DNA from: a virus
Direction: 5' to 3' (one strand)
IMG/VR virus record: IMGVR_UViG_3300022200_000056
Coordinates: 1-55,201 of that record
Length of the DNA: 55,201 bases
Below, piece by piece: positions 32,307-38,423 of the stretch (position 1 is the stretch's first letter; each line of letters starts with the position of its first letter). The position numbers and the translations under genes were made by a program. The notes under the pieces were generated by a model. It was not told the origin of the DNA and did no database searches. It saw only the letters and a list, made by a program, of their open reading frames with translations.

Positions 32307-33321
32307 ACACAAGGGTAAGCGCGGAACCGTTGGTCAACGCCCACTGGCGAAGAGCCTCAACCTTTTTCAATTCAGGATCACGGCTCACCGCATCCTTGAT
32401 GACGAAGGCAGAAAATTCTTGCTGAGGCAGACGATTGAGGTATGCGATGATCTTGCCAAGGTTGGTTTGATTTGCCTTAAATGCCAGACCAGCACAGATT
32501 GCGTATGTCACCGCAGGATCTTCACTGATCATTGCAATCTCAGGATTAGCAATCAACTCATCGAGATCTGGACAGGTGTCATAGATCTTGAGAAACCCAA
32601 GAAAATCTGCACAGGCAGGACGCCCTACCTGACCAGCGATTGCCTCAGTCTGGCAGACTGCATCCAGCCCCCATCCCATGACAGATGACACCCTATCCCA
32701 TGATCGTGGCGATGGCGATGCATTGGCATCACGATCAAATTTATGTAACCATTCTGGGCGAAAGCGCAGGAACGCACAAATGCGTTGATCGACACCAACC
32801 TTATTGAAGTAGCCGATGGCATCCTCAAGGTCAGCCTCGATCTCCAAGAACATCAGGCGATCTTTAAGATGCGATGGCATGGTGTTTGTACCAGCGCGGT
32901 CACTGGTGCGATTGCCAGCCGCCACGATAGCCCAGCCATCAGGCAGACGGTGCTGACCGACACGCCGCTCATTGACGATTTGTGCGGCGATGTTCTGGTT
33001 GGCGACTGGTGCTTGAGGCAATTCATCCAAGAAGAGGATGCCCTCACCTTCCGAAGGCATCCAGTCTGGGCGAAGGCGTTTCATACCATCACCATCATTG
33101 ACCAGCCATCCTGCAAGTTCGCCAGCATCATACTGAGCAAGCGAAACGACAAGACACTGAACATCACGGCTTTTGGCGATGTCCTGAACAACGGTTGTTT
33201 TACCAAGACCAGCACCGCCGATCAGGTATGGGATTGGACGCATTGCATCGCGGCCTTGGGCGTTGGTGATTTGGCTGTCGATTGAAGCCTCGACAATGGC
33301 TTTTGATTGAGTAAGACGCAT
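32305..33321 (-). CDS. MoxR-family AAA+ ATPase
   Basis: The 338-residue AAA+ protein has Walker A GGAGLGKTT (35-43), Walker B GILFLDELP (94-102), sensor 1 AAGNR (134-138) and an arginine-rich DRAGTNTMPSHLKDR segment typical of MoxR. MoxR ATPases act as chaperones that remodel proteins or insert metals together with a VWA protein, here the next gene. It is preceded by a UUCG-type hairpin and an AGGAGAAAAG ribosome site. Phage copies are uncommon enough to be notable. A host-takeover or virion-maturation role is inferred. Confidence 0.9.
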   Translation of the reverse strand: MRLTQSKAIVEASIDSQITNAQGRDAMRPIPYLIGGAGLGKTTVVQDIAKSRDVQCLVVSLAQYDAGELAGWLVNDGDGMKRLRPDWMPSEGEGILFLDELPQAPVANQNIAAQIVNERRVGQHRLPDGWAIVAAGNRTSDRAGTNTMPSHLKDRLMFLEIEADLEDAIGYFNKVGVDQRICAFLRFRPEWLHKFDRDANASPSPRSWDRVSSVMGWGLDAVCQTEAIAGQVGRPACADFLGFLKIYDTCPDLDELIANPEIAMISEDPAVTYAICAGLAFKANQTNLGKIIAYLNRLPQQEFSAFVIKDAVSRDPELKKVEALRQWALTNGSALTLV

Positions 33322-33365
33322 AACTTTTCTCCTTGTTTGCGTTGGTTATATGGCGAGATGCCACG

Positions 33366-33383
33366 ACACCCCCGAAGGGGTGT
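33366..33383 (-). promoter_or_regulatory. UUCG-tetraloop hairpin between operon genes
   Basis: On the minus strand ACACCCC-TTCG-GGGGTGT is a 7-bp stem with an exceptionally stable C(UUCG)G loop, followed by no U-run. It lies between the 221-residue gene and MoxR. It may block 3' degradation, partly terminate, or set the expression ratio of the two genes. A second short stem (GACAG/CTGTC) lies at 33387-33405. Confidence 0.6.
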
Positions 33384-33419
33384 TTCGACAGTTTCTCATG
33401 CTGTCATCGTCAGGTAGCG

Positions 33420-34085
33420 TTATGCGGCATCAAGTGCGCCCAGCACCTTGTCCACAACTTCATTTTCAGATGCGGCATCAGCCATAGCCTTTGCCGCCGC
33501 ATCATCTGATGCAAGCCGTGCGGCCTTCAACTCGCGGCACGCATCATCGAACTCAGCCCAATCCATCGCATCGTATTTGGATGGCTTGAATGAACCAGTT
33601 ACGGTTTCTTTGCCGAACAACTTTTCTGCCAGTTTAAACATCTCAGATTTGCCAGCGTCACCATCGACAGCATCCATGAGTTTTTTCTCGCTATCAATTT
33701 CATGATCATCAAACACTGCCCTGACCATTTCGGGCGTTACGTTGTCGCCGCCAATGCCCAACTTGTGGCGAGCCTTGACGCTGTTCTCTTTCAGTTTCTT
33801 GGCGGTGGCTGGCTTGATGTATGCACCCAACTCTTCGCTCAGTTGTTTAGACACTGTGGCAGGAAGGCGTTTGTTCTTGCCATTGCCAACCAACCCGACT
33901 GGCGAGATCGCCACGATCAGGCTGACGTACTGGTTAATCTTATGGGCATTCATCTGCTGGGTGTTCGCGTTGTTCTCCATGGTGCGTGCCTTGTTCTCGC
34001 CGCGCAAATTAGCAATGGATGCCTCAGCATTGGCAATGTCTGCCATGGTGTTGTCGAAATTTTGAGTGTTAAAAATGTCCTGCAT
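33420..34085 (-). CDS. Hypothetical 221-aa protein upstream of MoxR
   Basis: This protein has an N-terminal coiled region rich in Asn/Ala (IANAEASIANLRGENKARTM), a middle domain with YVSLIVAISPVGLVGNGKNK, and a long charged C-terminal helix rich in Ala/Asp (ELKAARLASDDAAAKAMADA). No known motif is seen. The start has a GGAGACTATT box. Its position as the nearest upstream neighbour of MoxR suggests it is a component or client of that system. The Ala/Gly-rich codon use has somewhat higher GC than neighbours. Confidence 0.7.
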   Translation of the reverse strand: MQDIFNTQNFDNTMADIANAEASIANLRGENKARTMENNANTQQMNAHKINQYVSLIVAISPVGLVGNGKNKRLPATVSKQLSEELGAYIKPATAKKLKENSVKARHKLGIGGDNVTPEMVRAVFDDHEIDSEKKLMDAVDGDAGKSEMFKLAEKLFGKETVTGSFKPSKYDAMDWAEFDDACRELKAARLASDDAAAKAMADAASENEVVDKVLGALDAA

Positions 34086-34117
34086 AATAGTCTCCTGTGA
34101 ATTGCAGTTGGTTGGTG

Positions 34118-34285
34118 TTATTTCCAGATCACTTCAATTTGTGAAGTTTTCTCATCGGTCTTCCATTCGCCGATAGGCTTGCGTGACATGGTGCAGAACA
34201 CCTTGCCAGCGCGGTCACCTACGACCTTTTCGAAACGATCAATTTCATTAAGAAAATCGTTAAATGTTTTGAAGATCTCTTTCAT
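34118..34285 (-). CDS. Small hypothetical protein (55 aa)
   Basis: This 55-residue frame starts at MKEIFKTFNDFLNEIDRFEK with GGGAGAA seven bases upstream and ends EVIWK. It fills the otherwise empty gap between two operon genes with normal spacing and codon use. The middle has FCTMSRKPIGEWKTD. No family is recognised. Confidence 0.68.
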   Translation of the reverse strand: MKEIFKTFNDFLNEIDRFEKVVGDRAGKVFCTMSRKPIGEWKTDEKTSQIEVIWK

Positions 34286-34287
34286 GG

Positions 34288-34491
34288 TTATTCTCCCTTG
34301 AACTCAAAACGCTGGTCAAAATATGCAGGGTTGTCAGAGCATGCGATAGCATCCTTAACCTGTTGGACATTCATCCATCCGCACATTGCCATCTCGAAGG
34401 CATCATCGAAGTTGATGAAACCAAGATTAGCCAAGGTCTTCAGTGCCTCGCGGCGGATAGGTGTGAGTTTAGCATCTGCAATTTTAGACAT
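34288..34491 (-). CDS. Small helical hypothetical protein, first gene of the MoxR operon
   Basis: The 67-residue protein is helical with the phrases RREALKTLANLGFINFDDAFEM and NVQQVKDAIACSDNPAYFD. The early part has an HTH-like spacing, so autoregulation is possible. The ATG follows a clear AGGAGACAACG box. The structured GC-rich region begins immediately upstream and would form the operon's leader. Confidence 0.68.
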   Translation of the reverse strand: MSKIADAKLTPIRREALKTLANLGFINFDDAFEMAMCGWMNVQQVKDAIACSDNPAYFDQRFEFKGE

Positions 34492-34800
34492 CGTTGTCTC
34501 CTGTTTCGTGGTTACTCTTCAGCATGGCGTACCAATCGCCATGGACAGGGGGGCAAGTTACCCTGCCCCGAACCCAGCCGCAGGAACTCACGCCCCTGCC
34601 AGATTTACCGCCCCACAAGCGCGAGCGCATCACTGCGGTCACACCCGATCTGTATCTCGAACTGCCCCATCGCAAGCGCGACAGGTGGGCTGGGTGACAT
34701 CGCCTCACCACTCCGTGAGGTAGAAGATCTGGGGCTGGTTACCAGAATGCCGAAGGTTGCCAAATCAGGGGCTGTGAACCCCTTTGTCATATAGCCGCAG
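34492..34800 (-). ncRNA. GC-rich, hairpin-rich leader or structured RNA candidate
   Basis: About 300 bases with no convincing coding frame, clearly richer in G and C than the flanks. Perfect short stems: CATGGCG/CGCCATG (34523-34543), GGGGCA/TGCCCC (34550-34569), CCTCAC/GTGAGG (34703-34720) and AGGGG/CCCCT (34767-34783). Frames are open on both strands without a ribosome site or family signal. It precedes the first gene of the minus operon, so it may be a long structured leader, a separate RNA or an acquired element. Strand is a guess based on the downstream operon. Confidence 0.42.
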
Positions 34801-34836
34801 ATGGTTGTCAACCCCCCCTAATGGCTTTTTTTGGTC

Positions 34837-34865
34837 ATTAATGGATATGTGTGACATATATGCAA
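34837..34865 (-). promoter_or_regulatory. Promoter candidate for the MoxR operon leader
   Basis: On the minus strand TTGCAT, 17 bases, then ATTAAT. A separate perfect TTGACA is at 34806-34811 (minus strand) but lacks a well-spaced minus-10. Either would make the GC-rich region a transcribed leader. Confidence 0.33.
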
Positions 34866-34958
34866 CAGTTAAAGGTCGAAATCGTCACTGGCGGCTTCTG
34901 GAAGATAGCCGTGTGTGATTATAAGCCAGAATACCTAAAGGCGCTCAGTGAGGCTTAA
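34860..34958 (+). CDS. Possible 32-aa peptide
   Basis: An ATG-started frame encoding MQQLKVEIVTGGFWKIAVCD and a short helical end. Composition looks protein-like, but there is no clear ribosome site and no neighbour coupling. It is the only plus-strand frame in 34.8-35.0 kb worth noting. The remainder of 34801-35103 holds promoter-like sequences and one palindrome site. Confidence 0.25.
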   Translation: MQQLKVEIVTGGFWKIAVCDYKPEYLKALSEA

Positions 34959-34989
34959 AACGCCAGTAATCGGCATTATTGGTTATTCT

Positions 34990-35018
34990 TTGCCAGTGTT
35001 GTTTCGGGGACGTAAATG
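34990..35018 (+). promoter_or_regulatory. Promoter candidate for the small terminase gene
   Basis: TTGCCA and TAAATG are separated by 17 bases. The palindrome site at 35022 lies just downstream over the expected transcription start, as an operator would. Confidence 0.4.
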
Positions 35019-35021
35019 GTA

Positions 35022-35037
35022 AAGTTATATAGAACAA
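35022..35037. promoter_or_regulatory. Dispersed palindrome site, 3 mismatches
   Basis: AAGTTATATAGAACAA is intergenic, downstream of the promoter candidate and 66 bases before the small terminase start. Confidence 0.5.
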
Positions 35038-35103
35038 TTGAACGGCGAGACCAAAACCACGCCCAAGCGCAAGCGCATACTGGCGGCACACAGGGAATAC
35101 ATA

Positions 35104-35574
35104 ATGGGTAGAGATAAAGACAAAGATAAGATCATTAAACTAGTACCAGCATCGGATGGCCTCACTAGCAAACAGGAAACCTTCGCCAAGTTGGTAAGTG
35201 AGGGGCAGACACTCACTGATGCCTATCGATCAGCGTACAGCGCAGAAAAGATGAAGGATAGTTCAGTATGGGTTGAAGCATGCAAGTTGAGGCAACACCC
35301 CAAGGTGTCCCAAAGGATAGAGGCGTTATCAGGTGAGATCACCGCACGTCAGGCATCTGAAGACGAACGGCTCAGGATATTTGTGACTGAACAGTTGAAG
35401 CATGAGGCTTTGGGTGCAGGATCAGACAGCGCAAGGGTTCAGGCACTGGTGGCATTGGGCAGATCGGTGGCAATGTTCAGTGACAAGGTTATCGAAGAGG
35501 ACAGCACACACCGCACAGCGTCTGAGATTGAGGCTGAGATCCAAGATCGCCTGTCGCGACTGCTTGGTTCCTGA
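35104..35574 (+). CDS. terS: Terminase small subunit
   Basis: The 156-residue protein has a helical DNA-binding start typical of small terminases: LTSKQETFAKLVSEGQTLTD, AYRSAYSAEKM, VWVEACKLRQHPKVSQRIEAL, then an oligomerisation region (EDERLRIFVTEQLKHEAL) and a C-terminal helix (EAEIQDRLSRLLG). It would recognise the pac or cos site and hand DNA to the large subunit. I start at ATG 35104 (AGGGA box); a TTG start 66 bases upstream is possible but has the operator-like palindrome in front. Four small genes separate it from the large subunit. Confidence 0.82.
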   Translation: MGRDKDKDKIIKLVPASDGLTSKQETFAKLVSEGQTLTDAYRSAYSAEKMKDSSVWVEACKLRQHPKVSQRIEALSGEITARQASEDERLRIFVTEQLKHEALGAGSDSARVQALVALGRSVAMFSDKVIEEDSTHRTASEIEAEIQDRLSRLLGS

Positions 35575-35688
35575 TCTGTCTGGGGGTGGACACAGCGCAT
35601 TCCGCACTGGCTTGACCCCCACCCCACCCCATCCCCCCTGTATGGCGCGGCGCATACAACACACTATACACTGTGAAATGCACAACCA

Positions 35689-35898
35689 ATGAGTATCCTA
35701 GAAAATCTAGACATCTGCCAAGGTAATTGCATCTTAGATGATGAGAAATGTATAATTTGCTGTAGGTCCTTTCATGAAATAGCCGTGTGGGACGATTTAA
35801 CGCCCTCTGAGAGGGATTGGATGACTACTATGGTGCAGGGTAGGCAGGATAGACTCTGGACGCTCTGGTGGGGCTCTGAGAGCGTTTTAAAGAATTAG
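35689..35898 (+). CDS. DUF1289-like cysteine-rich small protein
   Basis: The 69-residue protein matches the DUF1289 pattern: Cys at 10, 14, 21 and 24 (CQGNCILDDEKCIIC), then HEIAVWDDLTPSERDWM and a basic/aromatic end. The family is common in proteobacteria, of unknown function, with a likely metal or Fe-S site. This copy may be acquired from a host. It stands alone between the terminase small subunit and an AT-rich gap with a palindrome site. Confidence 0.8.
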   Translation: MSILENLDICQGNCILDDEKCIICCRSFHEIAVWDDLTPSERDWMTTMVQGRQDRLWTLWWGSESVLKN

Positions 35899-35908
35899 CA
35901 TAATTTAA

Positions 35909-35924
35909 TAGTTCTCTAGAACTT
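35909..35924. promoter_or_regulatory. Dispersed palindrome site, 2 mismatches
   Basis: TAGTTCTCTAGAACTT is intergenic, just after the DUF1289-like gene, in an AT-rich gap (35899-35998) that also holds GCTAGTTATAAT. Confidence 0.5.
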
Positions 35925-35998
35925 TTACCCCCCCCTATTCTTAAAAATTATTTTGCTAGTTATAATTTTAGGGAAGGGGTTCTTTCTAGGAAAGTACC

Positions 35999-36232
35999 CT
36001 AGGAATCCTGTGCCCCCACGTTGGCACCGTACATCTGTAAGGTTTCCCAGCCATCTTCTAGCTCTTCTTCAGGGGGCGGCTTTAGGTTTTCCTTGGCATA
36101 TTCCACGCCAGCCTTTATTGCGTGGTAAATTCCGGAAGATATCATGGCGGATTTTACCTTATCGCACATATCTATCGTGACCGTGGCGCTACCGTCTTCG
36201 TGCTCAACAACATCAACAACTTCTATTTTCAT
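35999..36232 (-). CDS. Small acidic hypothetical protein
   Basis: The 77-residue protein has an N-terminal strand pair (KIEVVDVVEHEDGSATVTID), a helix (KSAMISSGIYHAIKAGVEYA) and an acidic tail. It is a lone minus-strand gene within the plus-strand terminase region, with GGGAGA before the ATG, and reads away from the ACTAGT array, which may contain its promoter. I recall similar small proteins in marine phages but no function. Confidence 0.68.
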   Translation of the reverse strand: MKIEVVDVVEHEDGSATVTIDMCDKVKSAMISSGIYHAIKAGVEYAKENLKPPPEEELEDGWETLQMYGANVGAQDS

Positions 36233-36249
36233 TAAAATCTCCCTCGTCC

Positions 36250-36333
36250 CTTACTAGTTATAATAACATATAACTAGTTATAATTATATATATACATAAC
36301 TAGTTATAAGTAGTAAATAGTTATATACTAGTT
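36250..36333. repeat. Array of four ACTAGT-centred palindromes
   Basis: ACTAGT cores at 36253, 36273, 36299 and 36327 lie 20-28 bases apart; two are perfect 12-bp palindromes (ATAACTAGTTAT). The surrounding sequence is almost pure A/T. It lies between a minus gene and the plus-strand terminase operon, so a divergent control region or second origin-like element is likely. The related array is at 25.67-25.71 kb. Confidence 0.6.
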
Positions 36334-36335
36334 GG

Positions 36336-36399
36336 GCGGGCTGATGTCTCCCCTGCCCGCAGGGGGAGTTGAGCGTGGTCCTCCCGACGCTCCTCCCCC
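36336..36399 (+). promoter_or_regulatory. Leader with mutually exclusive hairpins before the terminase operon
   Basis: GGGGGAG (36362-36368) can pair upstream with CTCCCC (36348-36353) or downstream with CTCCCCC (36393-36399). In the downstream form an inner stem GAGCGT/ACGCTC (36371-36376, 36387-36392) stacks on it. A third stem, GCGGGC/GCCCGC (36336-36341, 36355-36360), competes with the first. The AAGGAG ribosome site of the 36416 gene follows directly. This has the form of an attenuator or riboregulator. Confidence 0.45.
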
Positions 36400-36415
36400 A
36401 CCTTAAGGAGAACGA

Positions 36416-36661
36416 ATGAGCAACAAAGTTATAAACTTCCCCGGCGTTAATTTTAAAAACGATGGAATGGGGGATATAGACCCAGACGATATGCTGAAGG
36501 CTATTGCTGAGGAGTCTGTGCTAGACAGCGTTGTTGTGCTAGGCTGGACAAAGGAAAACAATTTATTTGTTGCCACCAGTGGGGAAAGCGGCCCCGAGAT
36601 TATTTTTCTAATGGAGATTGCGAAGTCGGTTATTGTTAACAGATGTTTGCAGATTGAATAA
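36416..36661 (+). CDS. Small hypothetical protein
   Basis: The 81-residue protein has the phrases NKVINFPGVNF, DIDPDDMLKAIAEES, VVVLGWTKENNLFVATSGES and a closing helix (FLMEIAKSVIVNRCL). The strand pattern suggests a small alpha/beta domain that I have seen in other marine phages without function. A strong AAGGAG box lies after the hairpin leader. It is coupled to the next gene by TAATG. Confidence 0.72.
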   Translation: MSNKVINFPGVNFKNDGMGDIDPDDMLKAIAEESVLDSVVVLGWTKENNLFVATSGESGPEIIFLMEIAKSVIVNRCLQIE

Positions 36662-36909
36662 TGTTTACTGCCATGGTTTATGCTTGTTTGACTTTAAGTT
36701 CAGAGTCATGTCTTATCTTTAAAGATAAATGGGGACCAAGCAAAACCATCGAAGAATGCCTAAAGCGAACAAATGAAATGGCGGCGGTAGTAGCAAGTTT
36801 GGGTTATAAGCCACTGGCGTATAAGTGTGAGAGATCGGGAGTTAATACACACATCGATGAATCAGTTACAATCCGTACAAGACAAAATAAAAAACCTTCC
36901 GCTATCTGA
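36661..36909 (+). CDS. Small Cys-containing protein with signal-like N-terminus
   Basis: This 82-residue protein starts with a hydrophobic segment (MFTAMVYACLTLS) followed by a pattern of Cys residues (ESCLIF, IEECLKRT, AYKCERS) that looks like a small disulfide-bonded exported protein. The gene at 47484 has a similar general plan. It overlaps the terminase large-subunit gene by about 50 bases. Function unknown. Confidence 0.65.
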   Translation: MFTAMVYACLTLSSESCLIFKDKWGPSKTIEECLKRTNEMAAVVASLGYKPLAYKCERSGVNTHIDESVTIRTRQNKKPSAI

Positions 36910-38365
36910 GCAGGAAAAGTTTCTTGATCTCCTTGAGCAATACGAGGAAGCAAAGAACAAAGAAAAGGCTCGTGTAAATTTTTTAGATTTTGTAGAGATG
37001 ATGTGGCCTGCGTTTATTGCTGGTCGGCACCATGAGATTATGGCTGATGCCTTTGAGCGTGTGGCGCGGGGTGAGTTAAAGCGCCTAATCATTAACATGC
37101 CGCCACGACATACCAAGTCAGAGTTTGCATCGTTCCTTTTCCCAGCTTGGTTTCTTGGGCAATACCCAGAGAAAAAGATTATTCAAACCGCACACACTGC
37201 TGAACTGGCAGTGGGCTTTGGCCGTAAGGTGCGTAACCTAATTAATCAGGATGATTTCCAATCAGTGTTTCCCGGCATTGAACTGTCTTCAGATTCAAAA
37301 GCGGCTGGGCGCTGGAATACAAACAAGAAGGGTGATTACTTTGCTATTGGTGTTGGCGGTGCTGTCACAGGTAAAGGCGCTGACGTTCTTATTATTGATG
37401 ACCCGCACTCAGAGCAAGAGGCGGCAATAGGGGCTTACAACCCAGAAGTATACGACAAAGTTTACGAGTGGTACACATCAGGACCGCGACAGCGTTTACA
37501 GCCGGGTGGAGCGATCATTGTAGTTATGACGCGGTGGTCTGTTAGAGATTTGACAGGGCAAATCATTAAGTCAGCCACGCAAAGACATGGCGCTGATGAT
37601 TGGGAAGTAATTGAGTTGCCCGCTATCATGCCGTCAGGAGATCCACTATGGCCCGAGTTCTGGCCTATAGATCAGTTGGAGGCACTCAAAGCAGAACTGC
37701 CTATATCCAAATGGTCTGCACAGTACCAGCAGGATCCAACATCTGAAGAAGGCGCGCTCATTAAGCGAGAATGGTGGCGTGAATGGGAATCTGAAAGCCC
37801 GCCACCGTGTGAAGCGATAATTCAAAGTTGGGATACAGCGTTTCTTAAAACGCAACGAGCGGACTATTCTGCTTGCACAACATGGGGTATCTTTAATTAT
37901 CCAAATGAACAAGGTGTAAGTGTTCCAAACTTAATACTCTTGGACGCCTACAAGGAGAAACTAGAGTTCCCAGAACTTAAACGAGCCGCATACGATAAGT
38001 ATTGGGAGTTTGAACCTGATCAAATGATCGTTGAAGCGAAAGCCGCAGGTACACCACTGATCTTTGAACTGAGGGCGATGGGCATACCTGTGACTGAATT
38101 TACCCCTTCGCGTGGACAGGATAAGATTGCTAGGGTAAATGCTGTTACTGATTTGTTTGCATCCGGTGTAGTGTGGGCCCCGCCAACGCGTTGGGCGGAA
38201 GAAGTTATTGAGGAGTGTGCGGCATTCCCGGCTGGAGAACATGATGACTTGGTTGACTCAACTACTCAAGCGATGCTGAGGTTTCGTCAAGGTGGATGGA
38301 TTAGAAGCGCGATGGATGAATGGGATGATGAGCCAGTCTATCGAAGACCTGTGGAATACTACTAA
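36857..38365 (+). CDS. terL: Terminase large subunit
   Basis: The 502-residue packaging motor has Walker A PPRHTKSE (82-89), Walker B VLIIDDPH (177-184), a coupling region MTRWSVRDL and an RNase H-like nuclease domain with SWDTAF (Asp 326), VEAKAAG and EHDDLVDS (Asp 463-464). It drives DNA into the prohead using ATP and cuts the concatemer. I chose ATG 36857; a GTG 30 bases earlier is possible, and neither has an ideal ribosome site, so translation may be coupled to the overlapping gene. Confidence 0.95.
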   Translation: MNQLQSVQDKIKNLPLSEQEKFLDLLEQYEEAKNKEKARVNFLDFVEMMWPAFIAGRHHEIMADAFERVARGELKRLIINMPPRHTKSEFASFLFPAWFLGQYPEKKIIQTAHTAELAVGFGRKVRNLINQDDFQSVFPGIELSSDSKAAGRWNTNKKGDYFAIGVGGAVTGKGADVLIIDDPHSEQEAAIGAYNPEVYDKVYEWYTSGPRQRLQPGGAIIVVMTRWSVRDLTGQIIKSATQRHGADDWEVIELPAIMPSGDPLWPEFWPIDQLEALKAELPISKWSAQYQQDPTSEEGALIKREWWREWESESPPPCEAIIQSWDTAFLKTQRADYSACTTWGIFNYPNEQGVSVPNLILLDAYKEKLEFPELKRAAYDKYWEFEPDQMIVEAKAAGTPLIFELRAMGIPVTEFTPSRGQDKIARVNAVTDLFASGVVWAPPTRWAEEVIEECAAFPAGEHDDLVDSTTQAMLRFRQGGWIRSAMDEWDDEPVYRRPVEYY

Positions 38366-38423
38366 TTAAAACCAATATATGTTATATTGCAGATATAAAA
38401 CTTTCTTTTAGGAATTATGAGAC

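Noticed and set aside
32785-33285. 166-residue plus-strand frame over the MoxR gene
   Set aside because: The minus frame has complete AAA+ motifs; this one has none and no ribosome site.
33702-34100. Plus-strand frames over the 221-residue gene
   Set aside because: The minus frame fits the operon with proper spacing and a GGAGACTATT box; the plus frames do not.
34298-34811. Several overlapping frames on both strands in the GC-rich segment (67-143 residues)
   Set aside because: They overlap one another in different frames, have no clear ribosome site or family signal, and the segment is better explained as structured non-coding DNA.
35038-35103. TTG start giving a longer small terminase
   Set aside because: The extra 22 residues are basic and poorly conserved-looking, and the palindrome site sits right where a ribosome site would be.
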